This document shows positions 25,840 to 35,008 of a stretch of DNA of 64,000 nt, piece after piece; the stretch's first letter is position 1; each line of letters starts with the position of its first letter. The notes beneath the pieces were generated by a model. That model did not search any database and was not told where the DNA came from. It saw only the letters and a list, made by a program, of their open reading frames with translations. The position numbers and the translations under genes are program-made. Origin of the DNA: Pedobacter deserti (GTDB taxonomy: Bacteria; Bacteroidota; Bacteroidia; Sphingobacteriales; Sphingobacteriaceae); NCBI RefSeq assembly GCF_024436415.1, contig NZ_JAFMZQ010000001.1:558001-622000 (forward strand), read 5' to 3'.

Positions 25840-27987
25840 ATGCTTCCTAAAAAATTGAACATTCCTGCGAAATATTTGAAAATGGGCGCCTGGATTATTG
25901 GGGTTATTTTGCTGTTGTTATTGGTTTTTGGCACTGTGGCCTATACGAAGCGCGAGTCATTGCTAAAAAAGGTTATGGCAAAAGCGGTAAACAAAGCGGA
26001 TTCAGACTACGATCTTCTGGTTAAGATTGGTTCAGCAGATTTTAGCGGGTTGAGTACCGTGCGTATGAAAAGTGTAACCGTGGTGCCGAAAGAGCGGGAC
26101 ACGCTGCTGACGATTTCGGACATGACTGTTGGTGTTAAACTGTTCCCTTTGCTCTTCGGAGATGTTAAGCTTTCGGAGGTTAACCTGACTGATGGAAAAG
26201 TACAGGCCGTTTTTAGAGATTCTGTAAGCAATCTAGATTTTATTCTTAAGAGAAAAAAACGCGAAAATGCGGAATCCCAGGGGGAGCTTAATCTGGCAGA
26301 TGTAGCCCATAATATCGTGAACCAACTGCTATATAAGATTCCGGATCAGATGGCCGTGAAAAATTTTGTGCTTGATGTGAATGACAACGATACCGCTAAG
26401 CTCTCCTTCAGGGTTATTGAGGCGAATATCGACGACGGCGACTTCTCCTCTACGGTGTTGGTAAACTCGGGTGAAGCGACCTGGCACCTCTCAGGTTTGC
26501 TGAAGCCTGGAAAAAAGCAGCTTGACGTTAAGCTATATGCCGAAAAAGGAAGCGTAGAACTGCCTTATTTGAACAATAAGCTACATGCGCGCATTCGGTT
26601 CGACACGGTCAGAACTCAGATGACAAATGCGCACAATTCGGGTGAAGGATATAGGATCGAGGGATCATGGGCTGTTCATAACTTGCTCTTCAATCATTCC
26701 AAAATCGCCTCAAATGACATCGTGATCAGGGATGCCAGGATAGACGCGGATATGCTTGTTGGAAAAAATTACGTTGCCCTGGATAGTTCTTCCTCCATTT
26801 TCCTTCGGGATGTTGAACTTAGGCCTTACCTGAAGTATACGCTTAAACCGAACAAGATATACGAACTGAAACTGAGGATTCCCGAACAGGACGCTCAACA
26901 GCTATTTAATTCGCTGCCTGCTGGCCTGTTTGAATCGCTGGAGGGCATCAAGGTCGCCGGAAAAGTTCGTTACGACCTCTATTTTCATTTAGACAGCAGC
27001 ATACCCGACAGTGTTAAATTTTCTTCGGGGCTAACACCCAATGGCTTTAAGATACTTCAATGGGGTAAAACAAATCTTCAGAAAATCAATAAAGACTTCA
27101 TCTACACGCCTTATGAATATGGAAAACCCATGCGTGATATCCTGATTGGCCCGGCAAATGCTAACTTCACGCCGCTGAACGAGGTGTCCAGCAACTTCAA
27201 AAACGCCATACTCACCTCAGAAGACCCGTCGTTCTTTTCCCATAAAGGTTTCGTTCAGGAATCGATCAGGAAATCATTTGCGGTGAATTTTAAAGAGAAA
27301 CGCTTCGTTCGTGGCGGAAGTACGATCTCCATGCAGCTCGTTAAAAACGTTTTTCTTAGCCGACAAAAAACATTGGCCAGAAAGGCGGAAGAGATATTGA
27401 TCGTATGGCTGATTGAAAATAACCGGCTTATAAGCAAAAACAGAATGCTTGAGGTGTATTTCAACATCATTGAGATGGGACAGAACATCTATGGGATCGG
27501 CGAAGCGTCACGGCACTATTTTGGAAAGCACCCTTCGGAACTTAACATTGGCGAGGGTATATTTCTTGCGAACATTGTGCCGAGACCGAAAATAGCTATG
27601 TATAAATTTGGCAGTGATGGCGGCCTGAAGGGGTATATGTATAATTACTTTCGTTATATCGGGAATATCATGGCCCGCAGGGGCCTGACGCCGCCTGACA
27701 CCAATGGCTACGGTTTTTACACCGTCAGGCTACGAGAAGGATTGAGGCAATACCTTTTGCCAGATTCAGCGACAATTGATACGAATGCAGTAGAATTAGA
27801 CGATCAGCTACCCCCTATCGAAACCCAGGACGATTCTAAGTCCCTTTTTGATCGTCTTTTCGGTGGATCAAAACGTGACACCGTATCAAAGACGGCTCCT
27901 TCGGACACCGTCGAAAAGTCGAGACGGGAATTACGGAGAGAACGCCGGGAACAAAGAAGAAGAGAGAACAACACTGAACAGCCTTAA
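25840..27987 (+). CDS. GT51 peptidoglycan glycosyltransferase fused to a large AsmA-like periplasmic region
   Basis: Monofunctional transglycosylase, 715 aa, that polymerises lipid II. One N-terminal transmembrane helix (about 16-35) is followed by roughly 400 residues resembling AsmA-type beta-taco repeats. The GT51 domain (about 440-610) has catalytic E461 (SEDPSFFSHKG), RGGSTISMQLVKN (491-503), RKAEEI and MLEVYFNIIEMG. No transpeptidase domain follows. The C-terminus is Arg/Glu rich and possibly disordered. The GT51 domain being C-terminal after a long periplasmic region is unlike classical MtgA or PBP1 proteins. The hpt gene follows after 8 bp. Confidence 0.88.
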   Translation: MLPKKLNIPAKYLKMGAWIIGVILLLLLVFGTVAYTKRESLLKKVMAKAVNKADSDYDLLVKIGSADFSGLSTVRMKSVTVVPKERDTLLTISDMTVGVKLFPLLFGDVKLSEVNLTDGKVQAVFRDSVSNLDFILKRKKRENAESQGELNLADVAHNIVNQLLYKIPDQMAVKNFVLDVNDNDTAKLSFRVIEANIDDGDFSSTVLVNSGEATWHLSGLLKPGKKQLDVKLYAEKGSVELPYLNNKLHARIRFDTVRTQMTNAHNSGEGYRIEGSWAVHNLLFNHSKIASNDIVIRDARIDADMLVGKNYVALDSSSSIFLRDVELRPYLKYTLKPNKIYELKLRIPEQDAQQLFNSLPAGLFESLEGIKVAGKVRYDLYFHLDSSIPDSVKFSSGLTPNGFKILQWGKTNLQKINKDFIYTPYEYGKPMRDILIGPANANFTPLNEVSSNFKNAILTSEDPSFFSHKGFVQESIRKSFAVNFKEKRFVRGGSTISMQLVKNVFLSRQKTLARKAEEILIVWLIENNRLISKNRMLEVYFNIIEMGQNIYGIGEASRHYFGKHPSELNIGEGIFLANIVPRPKIAMYKFGSDGGLKGYMYNYFRYIGNIMARRGLTPPDTNGYGFYTVRLREGLRQYLLPDSATIDTNAVELDDQLPPIETQDDSKSLFDRLFGGSKRDTVSKTAPSDTVEKSRRELRRERREQRRRENNTEQP

Positions 27988-27995
27988 CCATCGCC

Positions 27996-28538
27996 ATGAA
28001 CACCATTCAAGTAGCGGATAAATATTTTGAAATCCTGATTGAAAACGATCAGATTAAAAAAAGAACCCGTTTAATTGGGATCCAACTGAACGTTGATTAT
28101 GAGACAAGGTGTCCGATTTTCATTGGGGTGCTAAACGGTGGGTTTATGTTCATGGCAGACCTCCTCAAAGAGATCAGCGGCTCCTGTGAGGTCAGCTTCA
28201 TAAAGGTCTCCTCGTATCAGGGCCAGGAAACCAGCGGAGAAATTAAAGAAATCTTTGGCCTTCCGAAGAACCTACATAACCGCGATGTTATTATTGTGGA
28301 AGATATTATTGATACGGGTTTAACGCTACGATATATTCTTGATCGCATTCAGGAGCAGAACCCTGCTTCAGTGGCCATATGTACTTTATTATCTAAGCCA
28401 GCTGCCTTGCGTACCGAGATTAACGAACAACAATATATCGGTTTTGAAATAGCCAATAACTTCGTTGTTGGCTACGGATTAGACTATGATGGGCTCGGAA
28501 GAAACCTAAAGGACATTTATAGCGCCAAATCAGTTTGA
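27996..28538 (+). CDS. hpt: Hypoxanthine phosphoribosyltransferase
   Basis: Purine salvage enzyme making IMP or GMP from base and PRPP, 180 aa. The PRPP-binding signature VEDIIDTGLT is at 101-110. GVLNGGFMFMADL holds the PPi loop, and VSSYQGQETSGEI the flexible loop. Located 8 bp after the GT51 gene, probably co-transcribed. Confidence 0.94.
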   Translation: MNTIQVADKYFEILIENDQIKKRTRLIGIQLNVDYETRCPIFIGVLNGGFMFMADLLKEISGSCEVSFIKVSSYQGQETSGEIKEIFGLPKNLHNRDVIIVEDIIDTGLTLRYILDRIQEQNPASVAICTLLSKPAALRTEINEQQYIGFEIANNFVVGYGLDYDGLGRNLKDIYSAKSV

Positions 28539-28598
28539 TCCGGTTGCGTCGAATGCGATATTTTTTTCCGAATTTTGCGCTTAGCATTAATTAATACT

Positions 28599-29258
28599 AT
28601 GACCATACACAAGGAAGGGTACACCACGATTGCTTTGTCACTGCTTTTTATTTTTGTTTTAAATGCAGTTGTAGATTATAAATATGCTGACGTAGCATGG
28701 TTGCGGTGGATCACCTATATCTTTTCGCTTGCTTTATTCCTTATCGTTCTGCAGTTTTTCAGAAATCCGAAAAGACTATTTACATCGGGGGAAAACCTTG
28801 TGATATGCCCGGCAGACGGAAAAGTCGTTGTTATCGAAGAAACTGAAGAAGGCGAATATTTTCAGGACAGGCGTCTTCAGGTCTCTATATTTATGTCGCC
28901 TGTAAATGTTCATATTAATCGGAACCCCATTTCGGGTATGGTAAAATTCTTTAAGTATCATCCCGGAAAATATCTTGCAGCCTGGAATCCAAAATCTTCC
29001 ACCGAAAATGAGCGCACAACAGTAGTAGTTGAACATAAAAATGGCAGTGCAGTGCTTTTTCGTCAAATTGCGGGTGCACTTGCCAGAAGAATTGTGTGGT
29101 ATGTGAAAGAGGGAGACCAGGTGGAACAAGGCAAGGAGTTTGGCTTTATAAAATTCGGATCCCGCGTAGACGTATTTCTTCCACTTGGGACTAAAGTAGA
29201 CCTCCAGCTTGGGCAAATGGTAAAGGGCGGCGTGACCGTGCTCGGAGAGCTTAAATAG
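28599..29258 (+). CDS. psd: Phosphatidylserine decarboxylase proenzyme (short, PSD-B-like type)
   Basis: Makes phosphatidylethanolamine from phosphatidylserine. 219 aa from the ATG at 28599; an upstream in-frame start adds eight residues without family match. Two membrane helices near the N-terminus (about 10-52) are followed by ICPADGKVV (D73), VHINRNP (H105) and the self-cleavage site KFGSRVD (G187-S188), where Ser188 becomes the pyruvoyl group. Short 'GS' type as in many Bacteroidota. It ends 18 bp from the convergent dehydrogenase gene. Confidence 0.92.
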   Translation: MTIHKEGYTTIALSLLFIFVLNAVVDYKYADVAWLRWITYIFSLALFLIVLQFFRNPKRLFTSGENLVICPADGKVVVIEETEEGEYFQDRRLQVSIFMSPVNVHINRNPISGMVKFFKYHPGKYLAAWNPKSSTENERTTVVVEHKNGSAVLFRQIAGALARRIVWYVKEGDQVEQGKEFGFIKFGSRVDVFLPLGTKVDLQLGQMVKGGVTVLGELK

Positions 29259-29276
29259 CCTTTATACCGCCCTTCA

Positions 29277-30503
29277 TTACAACAATTGCTTCAATGCGAT
29301 CTCGAAAGCAGTTTTGGAAAGCCCCGTTTTAGACCTTGACTGAACAAAGATGGCCTGCATCGCTTCATATATCACGTTGGATGCATCCGTAAATATTGCA
29401 TCATCGCTCATCTCTACATTGCGTTGCATCAGGTAGGCAAATACACGTGCCATTCCGCAGTTAGATATGAAATCCGGAATCAAGGCTATGTGGTTGTCAA
29501 CCTGTTCCATGATGTTACCGAAGAAAATCTCCTTATCAGCGAAGGGAACATTCGCCCCGCATGCAACCACTTCAAGGCCATTGTTAATAAGTTGATTTAC
29601 CTCGCTTAACGTGACCAGCCTTGACGCTGCAGCAGGCACAAAAATCTCTGCCCCTGTTTGCCATATCTGCGCATATACATCATCAAAAGACATTAAATCC
29701 GGAGCAACCAGGGTATTATTGAGTCTATTGTTAAAAAGCTGCGCAACCTCATCGGGACCGAGCCCTTCGTTTTTAATAACCCCGCCTACCCGGTCAATAA
29801 TACCAACGATTTTTACGCCGTTCTGCGATAAATAATATCCAGCAGCGGCGGCTACATTGCCCCAGCCCTGGATAATTGCCCGCTTACCTTCTAGCTGGCC
29901 TCCCCAGATATTATAATAGTGGCGTATAGACTCTGCTACCCCATAACCTGTAATCATGTCGGCAACCTTATATTTACGCTTGATATCGGGCGTGTACGCA
30001 GGATCCTCGAGTACTTTAGACACTCCATAGCGAAGCTGGCCGATCTGATGGATGCGTTCATTTTCCCGGGCCTGGTAATGCCCGTTAATTACACCTTCCT
30101 GAGGGTGCCACAAACCATAATCTTCCGTGATCGGGATAACTTCGTGAATCTCATCCACATTAAGATCTCCGCCGGTGCCGTAATAGCTCTTTAAAATGGG
30201 CATCACAGCTTTATACCATCTTTCTAAGACCTCCTTTTTCCTCGGATCTGCAGGATCGAAATTAATGCCAGACTTTGCACCACCTATGGGTGGGCCGGAT
30301 ACCGTAAATTTAACCTCCATGGTTTTGGCGAGGGATTCTACTTCACGTTTGTCGAGCCCCTTCCGCATCCGGGTTCCTCCTCCTGCCGCACCACCCCGCA
30401 GAGAGTTTATCACTACCCATCCCTCTGCTTCCGACTCCCGGTCCTTCCATTCAAAAACAATTTCAGGCTTCTTTTCTTCGAATTTTTTTAAAAGTTCTTT
30501 CAT
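29277..30503 (-). CDS. Glu/Leu/Phe/Val family amino-acid dehydrogenase
   Basis: NAD(P)-dependent oxidative deaminase, 408 aa. The catalytic Lys77 lies in PPIGGAKSGINFDP. The dinucleotide-binding GWGNVAAAAG fits the GxGNVG pattern, and GGDLNVDE precedes the hinge. The substrate (glutamate versus a branched-chain amino acid) cannot be decided from motifs alone. It has its own promoter immediately after the rplS terminator. Confidence 0.9.
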   Translation of the reverse strand: MKELLKKFEEKKPEIVFEWKDRESEAEGWVVINSLRGGAAGGGTRMRKGLDKREVESLAKTMEVKFTVSGPPIGGAKSGINFDPADPRKKEVLERWYKAVMPILKSYYGTGGDLNVDEIHEVIPITEDYGLWHPQEGVINGHYQARENERIHQIGQLRYGVSKVLEDPAYTPDIKRKYKVADMITGYGVAESIRHYYNIWGGQLEGKRAIIQGWGNVAAAAGYYLSQNGVKIVGIIDRVGGVIKNEGLGPDEVAQLFNNRLNNTLVAPDLMSFDDVYAQIWQTGAEIFVPAAASRLVTLSEVNQLINNGLEVVACGANVPFADKEIFFGNIMEQVDNHIALIPDFISNCGMARVFAYLMQRNVEMSDDAIFTDASNVIYEAMQAIFVQSRSKTGLSKTAFEIALKQLL

Positions 30504-30553
30504 GATGTGTCAGACAACCAATCTTTTTGGCTATCTCATAAGTTAGTTGACCG

Positions 30554-30561
30554 CAAACTTA
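30554..30561 (-). promoter_or_regulatory. TAnnTTTG -7 box for the Glu/Leu dehydrogenase
   Basis: TAAGTTTG on the minus strand, 50 bp upstream of the ATG and only a few bases past the rplS terminator T-run, so the dehydrogenase starts a new transcription unit. Confidence 0.65.
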
Positions 30562-30563
30562 GA

Positions 30564-30594
30564 TAAAAAAAAAGCCCCCAGAAAACCTGGAGGC
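30564..30594 (-). terminator. Rho-independent terminator of rplS
   Basis: Minus-strand stem GCCTCCAG, loop GTTTT, stem CTGGGGGC (one T-G pair) followed by nine T. It lies about 22 bp after the rplS stop. Confidence 0.92.
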
Positions 30595-30616
30595 GATATT
30601 TTTAAGGAGTATGGAG

Positions 30617-30964
30617 CTATACTCTTTTTGACTTGATGCGGGCAGCTTTACCGGTAAGTTCACGCAAATAGAATAGTTTTGCACGACGAACTTTACCATA
30701 GCTATTCACTTCAATTTTAGCGATATTTGGTGAGTTGATCGGGAATATACGTTCAACACCCACACCATTGGACATTTTACGAACGGTGAAGGTCTCATTA
30801 GCACCTACGCTATTACGTTGTAATACAACACCCTGGTAAATCTGAACCCGTTCTTTATTACCCTCGCGAATCTTATAGTGAACGCTCACTGTATCTCCTG
30901 ATTTGAATGCAGGAACCTCATTTTTTGCGACTACCTGTTCTTCAACAAATTTTACTAAATCCAT
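30617..30964 (-). CDS. rplS: 50S ribosomal protein L19
   Basis: Large-subunit protein at the 30S-50S interface, 115 aa. Family motifs: [59 protein letters not shown] and the basic C-terminus [19 protein letters not shown]. Last gene of the rpsP-rimM-trmD-rplS cluster, with a 121-bp leader region separating it from trmD. Confidence 0.97.
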   Translation of the reverse strand: MDLVKFVEEQVVAKNEVPAFKSGDTVSVHYKIREGNKERVQIYQGVVLQRNSVGANETFTVRKMSNGVGVERIFPINSPNIAKIEVNSYGKVRRAKLFYLRELTGKAARIKSKRV

Positions 30965-31085
30965 GATTTTAAGCTATTAAGCCGACTTTTGTTCTCTAAA
31001 AATCGGATTGCAATATTATGAATATTATTTGATAAAAAAAAGCATAATTTATTTTTTTCCACAATGCTTTTGATTTCAACAACCA
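30965..31085 (-). other. trmD-rplS spacer / rplS leader with two hairpins
   Basis: No ORF. On the minus strand, just after trmD, AAAAGCAT and ATGCTTTT can pair across a long A-rich loop and are followed by T8 (about 31030-31072), a weak terminator. Nearer rplS, CCGATTTTT and AAAAGTCGG pair around a 7-nt loop (30980-31004). The layout would suit a regulated leader for L19, but no known family was recognised. Confidence 0.4.
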
Positions 31086-31763
31086 TTAATCTTTTAGCAG
31101 GTCGGGACGCCTGTCTTTCGTTCGCGCCAGGGCTTGCTCGTACCGCCATTCACTGATTTTAGCTTCATGTCCGCTGAGCAGGACATCCGGCACCCTGTGC
31201 CCGTTCCAGTCAGCCGGCCTCGTGTAAACAGGGGCGTCCAGAAGATCGCCCTGAAAGCTGTCTGAAAGCGCAGAGGTTTCGTCATTGAGTACACCGGGTA
31301 TCAAGCGAACGACCGCATCAACTACTACAGCGGCAGGAAGTTCCCCTCCTGACAAAACATAGTCCCCAATGGATATTTCCCGCGTAACATACAAATCCCT
31401 GATGCGTTGGTCTATTCCTTTGTAATGCCCGCATAGTATAATCAGATTTTGTTTAACCGAAAGTTCGTTGGCTACTGACTGATTAAACGTCTTCCCATCT
31501 GGCGTCATGAAAATAACATCGTCATACATACGCTCCTGCCTTAGTGCTTCTATACATTTTGCAAAAGGCTCTATAGACATCACCATCCCGCTCCCACCTC
31601 CGTACGGGTAGTCGTCAACACTTTTCTGCTTGTTAGACGCGTAGTCCCGCAGATTGTGTACGACGATTTCCGCCAGTCCCTTCTTTTGACTGCGCTGCAA
31701 AATTGAGTGGGCAAAGGGGCTTTCCAGCAAGCCTGGCAGAACGGTTATAATATCGAAACGCAT
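31086..31763 (-). CDS. trmD: tRNA (guanine-N1-)-methyltransferase TrmD
   Basis: Methylates G37 next to the anticodon to prevent frameshifting. 225 aa from the ATG at 31763 ([17 protein letters not shown]). The SPOUT knot shows [22 protein letters not shown] and [16 protein letters not shown]. Fifteen bp downstream of rimM, so co-transcribed. Confidence 0.96.
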   Translation of the reverse strand: MRFDIITVLPGLLESPFAHSILQRSQKKGLAEIVVHNLRDYASNKQKSVDDYPYGGGSGMVMSIEPFAKCIEALRQERMYDDVIFMTPDGKTFNQSVANELSVKQNLIILCGHYKGIDQRIRDLYVTREISIGDYVLSGGELPAAVVVDAVVRLIPGVLNDETSALSDSFQGDLLDAPVYTRPADWNGHRVPDVLLSGHEAKISEWRYEQALARTKDRRPDLLKD

Positions 31764-31778
31764 GCGCAAATCTACAAT

Positions 31779-32300
31779 TTATAGGTAAACGTCGAGCAAG
31801 CCTTCCGGTAATTGAACAAGCAGGCGTTTTTCCTCATCGTCGACCTCCTGAATAAACTCATCTGTAAGTGGGAACATTATTTCCTTTTCCTGATACTTCA
31901 CTGTGGCTACAAACTGTTGCGGATATTCATGCACCTGTATCACTTTGCCCAGTGCTCCAAGTTTTTCGTCGGTTACGAAAAACCCTACAAGGTCTTCATA
32001 ATAAAACTCATCTGGCGTCCGCTCCGGCTTCTTAGAGAGAGGTAGATATATTCGCTTTTTTAATAGGATCTGCGCTTTGTCTATGTGATCCAGATCATCG
32101 AAGGTAAAGTAGCCGGTATTATTCGTATGCAATTTGTAAGATGCCGTAAAGAAGGGTACCATCTTGCCTTGAATATCAGCAAATAGCACGCTTAAATCCA
32201 GCTCTGAGGGACTGTCATATTCAAAGAAAATTTGGACTTCTCCCTTCAGTCCGCGGGTTTTTGTGATATATCCGATATAAAACGCCTCTTCCGGTGTCAT
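31779..32300 (-). CDS. rimM: 16S rRNA processing protein RimM
   Basis: 30S maturation factor that binds S19. 173 aa from the ATG at 32300 (MTPEEAFYIGYITKTRGLKGEV). The N-terminal RimM barrel and C-terminal PRC-barrel (EDLVGFFVTDEKLGALGKVIQV, IMFPLTDEFIQEVD) are present. The start codon lies about 18 nt downstream of a strong terminator after rpsP, and no promoter is visible between them. Confidence 0.94.
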   Translation of the reverse strand: MTPEEAFYIGYITKTRGLKGEVQIFFEYDSPSELDLSVLFADIQGKMVPFFTASYKLHTNNTGYFTFDDLDHIDKAQILLKKRIYLPLSKKPERTPDEFYYEDLVGFFVTDEKLGALGKVIQVHEYPQQFVATVKYQEKEIMFPLTDEFIQEVDDEEKRLLVQLPEGLLDVYL

Positions 32301-32319
32301 GAGTATTATAAATAGATTC

Positions 32320-32361
32320 AAAAAAAAAGCGAAGGATTTTTCCAGTCAGAAAATCCTTCGC
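32320..32361 (-). terminator. Strong terminator/attenuator between rpsP and rimM
   Basis: Minus-strand stem GCGAAGGATTTT pairs with AAAAATCCTTCGC around a loop of about 8 nt, followed by nine T. It lies about 20 bp after the rpsP stop and just before the rimM ATG, so it should cut or attenuate transcription between the first gene and the rest of the cluster. Confidence 0.9.
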
Positions 32362-32382
32362 CATCATTGAGTACTGAGAAAA

Positions 32383-32946
32383 TTATGCTTGTTCTTCGCT
32401 GCTTGCCTCAGCTGCAGGAGTCTCTTCTGTACCTTCGGCAGCAGTTACTTCTTCAGTATCCACAGCCTCTTCAGCTGGCTCTTCTACAGGTGCATTTTTA
32501 GCGGCAAGTGCTTCTGCCCGCTCAGCCTTCTTTTTAGACTCTGCGGCTAATGCTGCCTGCTTCAGCTCTTCTTTAGATTTTGTAAGGCTCTCTTTCTTGC
32601 CTTCAATTTTGTTGTCTTTAGCGCTGAGCCACTCCGCAAACTTAGCTTCTGCCTGCTCTTGAGTTAATGCACCCTTTTTAACGCCGCCTTCAAGGTGTTT
32701 TTTGTATAGTACGCCCTTGTAAGACAGGATAGCACGACAAGTATCTGTTGGCTGAGCTCCTTTATTAACCCAATCTAAGGTCTTATCAAAATTAAGCTCT
32801 ATGGTAGCCGGATTGGTGTTTGGATTGTATGATCCCAAACGCTCAATAAACTTACCATCTCTTGGTGAACGGGAATCCGCTACCACTACGTGGAAAAAAG
32901 GCTTACCTTTCTTTCCGAATCTTTGCAATCTGATTTTAGTTGCCAT
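32383..32946 (-). CDS. rpsP: 30S ribosomal protein S16 with long acidic/Ala-rich C-terminal extension
   Basis: The first ~80 residues are a standard S16 ([42 protein letters not shown]). The remaining ~105 residues are an extension rich in Lys/Glu/Ala and then very acidic ([22 protein letters not shown]). Such tails occur in S16 of Bacteroidota. It is the first gene of the cluster and has its own terminator. Confidence 0.96.
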   Translation of the reverse strand: MATKIRLQRFGKKGKPFFHVVVADSRSPRDGKFIERLGSYNPNTNPATIELNFDKTLDWVNKGAQPTDTCRAILSYKGVLYKKHLEGGVKKGALTQEQAEAKFAEWLSAKDNKIEGKKESLTKSKEELKQAALAAESKKKAERAEALAAKNAPVEEPAEEAVDTEEVTAAEGTEETPAAEASSEEQA

Positions 32947-33001
32947 TTCTTTTTGTTTATGTATTCAACATAGTTCCCGGAGCTCCGTGCTTGCGGGGTG
33001 G

Positions 33002-33009
33002 CAAATTTA
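33002..33009 (-). promoter_or_regulatory. TAnnTTTG -7 box for rpsP
   Basis: TAAATTTG on the minus strand, 55 bp upstream of the rpsP ATG; likely promoter of the ribosomal cluster. Confidence 0.6.
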
Positions 33010-33106
33010 AGTAAAATACTAATGATAAGCAACATGCAATATTTTTTAAATTCACGTACACGGGTTAAAACCAGAATACCCATATTTGGTTACAAACAAC
33101 TGCGTA

Positions 33107-33625
33107 ATGAGAATAGCTATTGACATGGATGAGGTCCTGGCAGACCCGATAAAGAAGTTTATAAAATTATATAACAGAGATTACGGGGTATCTCTCGACA
33201 CGGTTCTTATCCCTGGCAACGAAATATATCAGCATGTTCCGGAGGCAGTGAAAGACAAATGGTTTGACTATATTAACGAACCTGGATTTTTCAGGGACCT
33301 GGAACCTTTGGAAGGAAGCGTGAGCGCAGTACGAGCCCTTCATGAAAAATATGAGGTGTATATCGTCTCTGCCGCTATGGAGTTCCGGAACTCACTGATC
33401 GATAAGTACGACTGGTTAAATGAACACTTCCCTTTTATAGGATGGAAGAATATTATTTTTTGTGGGAACAAGATCGTTGATGTAGACGTAATGATTGACG
33501 ATAGAGCCAAAAATTTCGTAGGGTTTAAAGGCAGGAAATTACTGTTTACCTCTCCTCATAATCTGTTGCTTACCGAATATGAGCGCGTAAACAACTGGCG
33601 GGAAGTATTGGAAAAACTTTTGTAA
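33107..33625 (+). CDS. 5'(3')-deoxyribonucleotidase, NT5C-like HAD phosphatase
   Basis: HAD-superfamily phosphatase that dephosphorylates (deoxy)nucleoside monophosphates; 172 aa from the ATG at 33107. Motif I is DMDEVLAD (nucleophile and acid/base Asp), with YIVSAA for motif II and MIDDRAKNF for motif IV. A longer in-frame start adds seven residues of no family match. A near-consensus -7 box, CATATTTG (33081-33088), lies 18 bp upstream. Confidence 0.88.
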   Translation: MRIAIDMDEVLADPIKKFIKLYNRDYGVSLDTVLIPGNEIYQHVPEAVKDKWFDYINEPGFFRDLEPLEGSVSAVRALHEKYEVYIVSAAMEFRNSLIDKYDWLNEHFPFIGWKNIIFCGNKIVDVDVMIDDRAKNFVGFKGRKLLFTSPHNLLLTEYERVNNWREVLEKLL

Positions 33626-33667
33626 CATTTCTTTAGGATTTTAGTCGAATACAAAAAAGACCACAGT

Positions 33668-33988
33668 ATGTTAGTTACAACAACAAATACAGTAGAAGGC
33701 AAAAAAATCGTGAAGTACATCGGGCTGGTTACTGGCGAAACCATCATCGGTGCAAATATTTTTAAAGACTTGTTTGCCGGCATCCGAGATATCGTAGGAG
33801 GCAGGTCCGGTTCGTATGAACAGGTTTTACGCGAAGGGAAAAACACCGCCATTAATGAAATGCAGCAATATGCGGCCTCAATGGGCGCTAATGCGATCAT
33901 TGGTGTAGATCTAGACTACGAAACTGTCGGCAATGGAGGGAGCATGCTTATGGTTGCCGCCACGGGGACAGCCGTTATCATTGAATAA
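33668..33988 (+). CDS. YbjQ/UPF0145 heavy-metal-binding-domain-like protein
   Basis: 106-aa protein matching the YbjQ family: [55 protein letters not shown] and TGTAVI at the end. The family forms pentamers of unknown function; the heavy-metal label is a historical domain name. It is followed by a strong bidirectional terminator. Confidence 0.9.
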   Translation: MLVTTTNTVEGKKIVKYIGLVTGETIIGANIFKDLFAGIRDIVGGRSGSYEQVLREGKNTAINEMQQYAASMGANAIIGVDLDYETVGNGGSMLMVAATGTAVIIE

Positions 33989-33989
33989 T

Positions 33990-34014
33990 AAAGGCCCCTC
34001 CGGGGCCTTTTGTT
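33990..34014. terminator. Bidirectional terminator between the ybjQ-like gene and pfkA
   Basis: Perfect stem AAAGGCCCC/GGGGCCTTT (33990-33998 and 34002-34010) with a 3-nt loop. A T-run follows on the plus strand and an A-rich/T-rich flank suits the minus strand. It serves the convergent ybjQ-like gene and pfkA, and overlaps the pfkA stop region. Confidence 0.93.
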
Positions 34015-35008
34015 ATAAAGATAGTATTTCAACCAATTTGAGCCAGGCCGGACTAATTTCCTTTGCATCAATATGCTTAATAGCATGATCAAAAGGCGTA
34101 AAGATGACTTCCCTGTTTTTTAATCCAACCATAGCGCCCGACTGACCGCTAAGCAGGCCCTCAACAGCTGCTACACCTAACCTGCTCGCTAACACACGAT
34201 CCATGCAACTTGGTTTTCCACCGCGCTGTATGTGCCCCAGCACCGATACGCGTATATCATATGCTGGAAACTTTTTCTTAAGAACTTCCCCAACATTAAA
34301 AGCTCCACCAATCTCATCGCCTTCGGCCACAATAATGATTTTTGAAGCTTTGTCTTTACGTCCGTTCTCAAGCCTTGTAACAAGGCCCTCAACGCCCATG
34401 TTAGCCTCAGGAATCATAATAGCCTCCGCGCCAACACCTATTCCGCTTCTTAGCGCAATTAAGCCGGAGTCTCTTCCCATCACCTCAACGATAAACAGTC
34501 TGTCATGCGACTCAGCGGTATCCCTGATTTTATCAACGGCATTAATTACCGTGTTGATTGCGGTATCATATCCTATGGTAAAATCCGTCCCTTCCAAGTC
34601 ATTGTCGATAGTGCCGGGCAACCCTACCACAGGGATATCGTATTCCTGAGAAAATATGTTTGCCCCGGTGAATGTTCCGTCGCCACCAACAACGATCAAT
34701 GCATCTATTTGCTTCTCCTTAATTTGCTTAAAAGCTTCAGCTCGTCCTTCCTTGGTGCGGAAAGAATCGCTCCTAGCCGTCTTCAAAATCGTTCCGCCAC
34801 GCTGAATGATATTAGCTACCGATTTACGGTCCATTTCAATAAAGTCACCGTTAATCAAACCCTCATATCCCCTGAGTACCCCGGTAACGGATAAGTCGTA
34901 GTAAATACCCGCCCGCACTACAGCCCGAATCGCTGCATTCATGCCCGGAGCATCACCCCCGGAAGTTAATACACCTATATTTTTAATCTTATTCATTTGG
35001 TTGCTCAT
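34013..35008 (-). CDS. pfkA: ATP-dependent 6-phosphofructokinase
   Basis: Commits fructose-6-phosphate to glycolysis; 331 aa. GVLTSGGDAPGMNAAIRAVV is the ATP-binding start. GGDGT (108-112) has Gly where PPi-dependent enzymes have Asp, so ATP is the donor. PGTIDND (131-137) and MGRDSG are catalytic/substrate motifs. An 11-bp perfect inverted repeat covers its start codon region. Confidence 0.96.
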   Translation of the reverse strand: MSNQMNKIKNIGVLTSGGDAPGMNAAIRAVVRAGIYYDLSVTGVLRGYEGLINGDFIEMDRKSVANIIQRGGTILKTARSDSFRTKEGRAEAFKQIKEKQIDALIVVGGDGTFTGANIFSQEYDIPVVGLPGTIDNDLEGTDFTIGYDTAINTVINAVDKIRDTAESHDRLFIVEVMGRDSGLIALRSGIGVGAEAIMIPEANMGVEGLVTRLENGRKDKASKIIIVAEGDEIGGAFNVGEVLKKKFPAYDIRVSVLGHIQRGGKPSCMDRVLASRLGVAAVEGLLSGQSGAMVGLKNREVIFTPFDHAIKHIDAKEISPAWLKLVEILSL

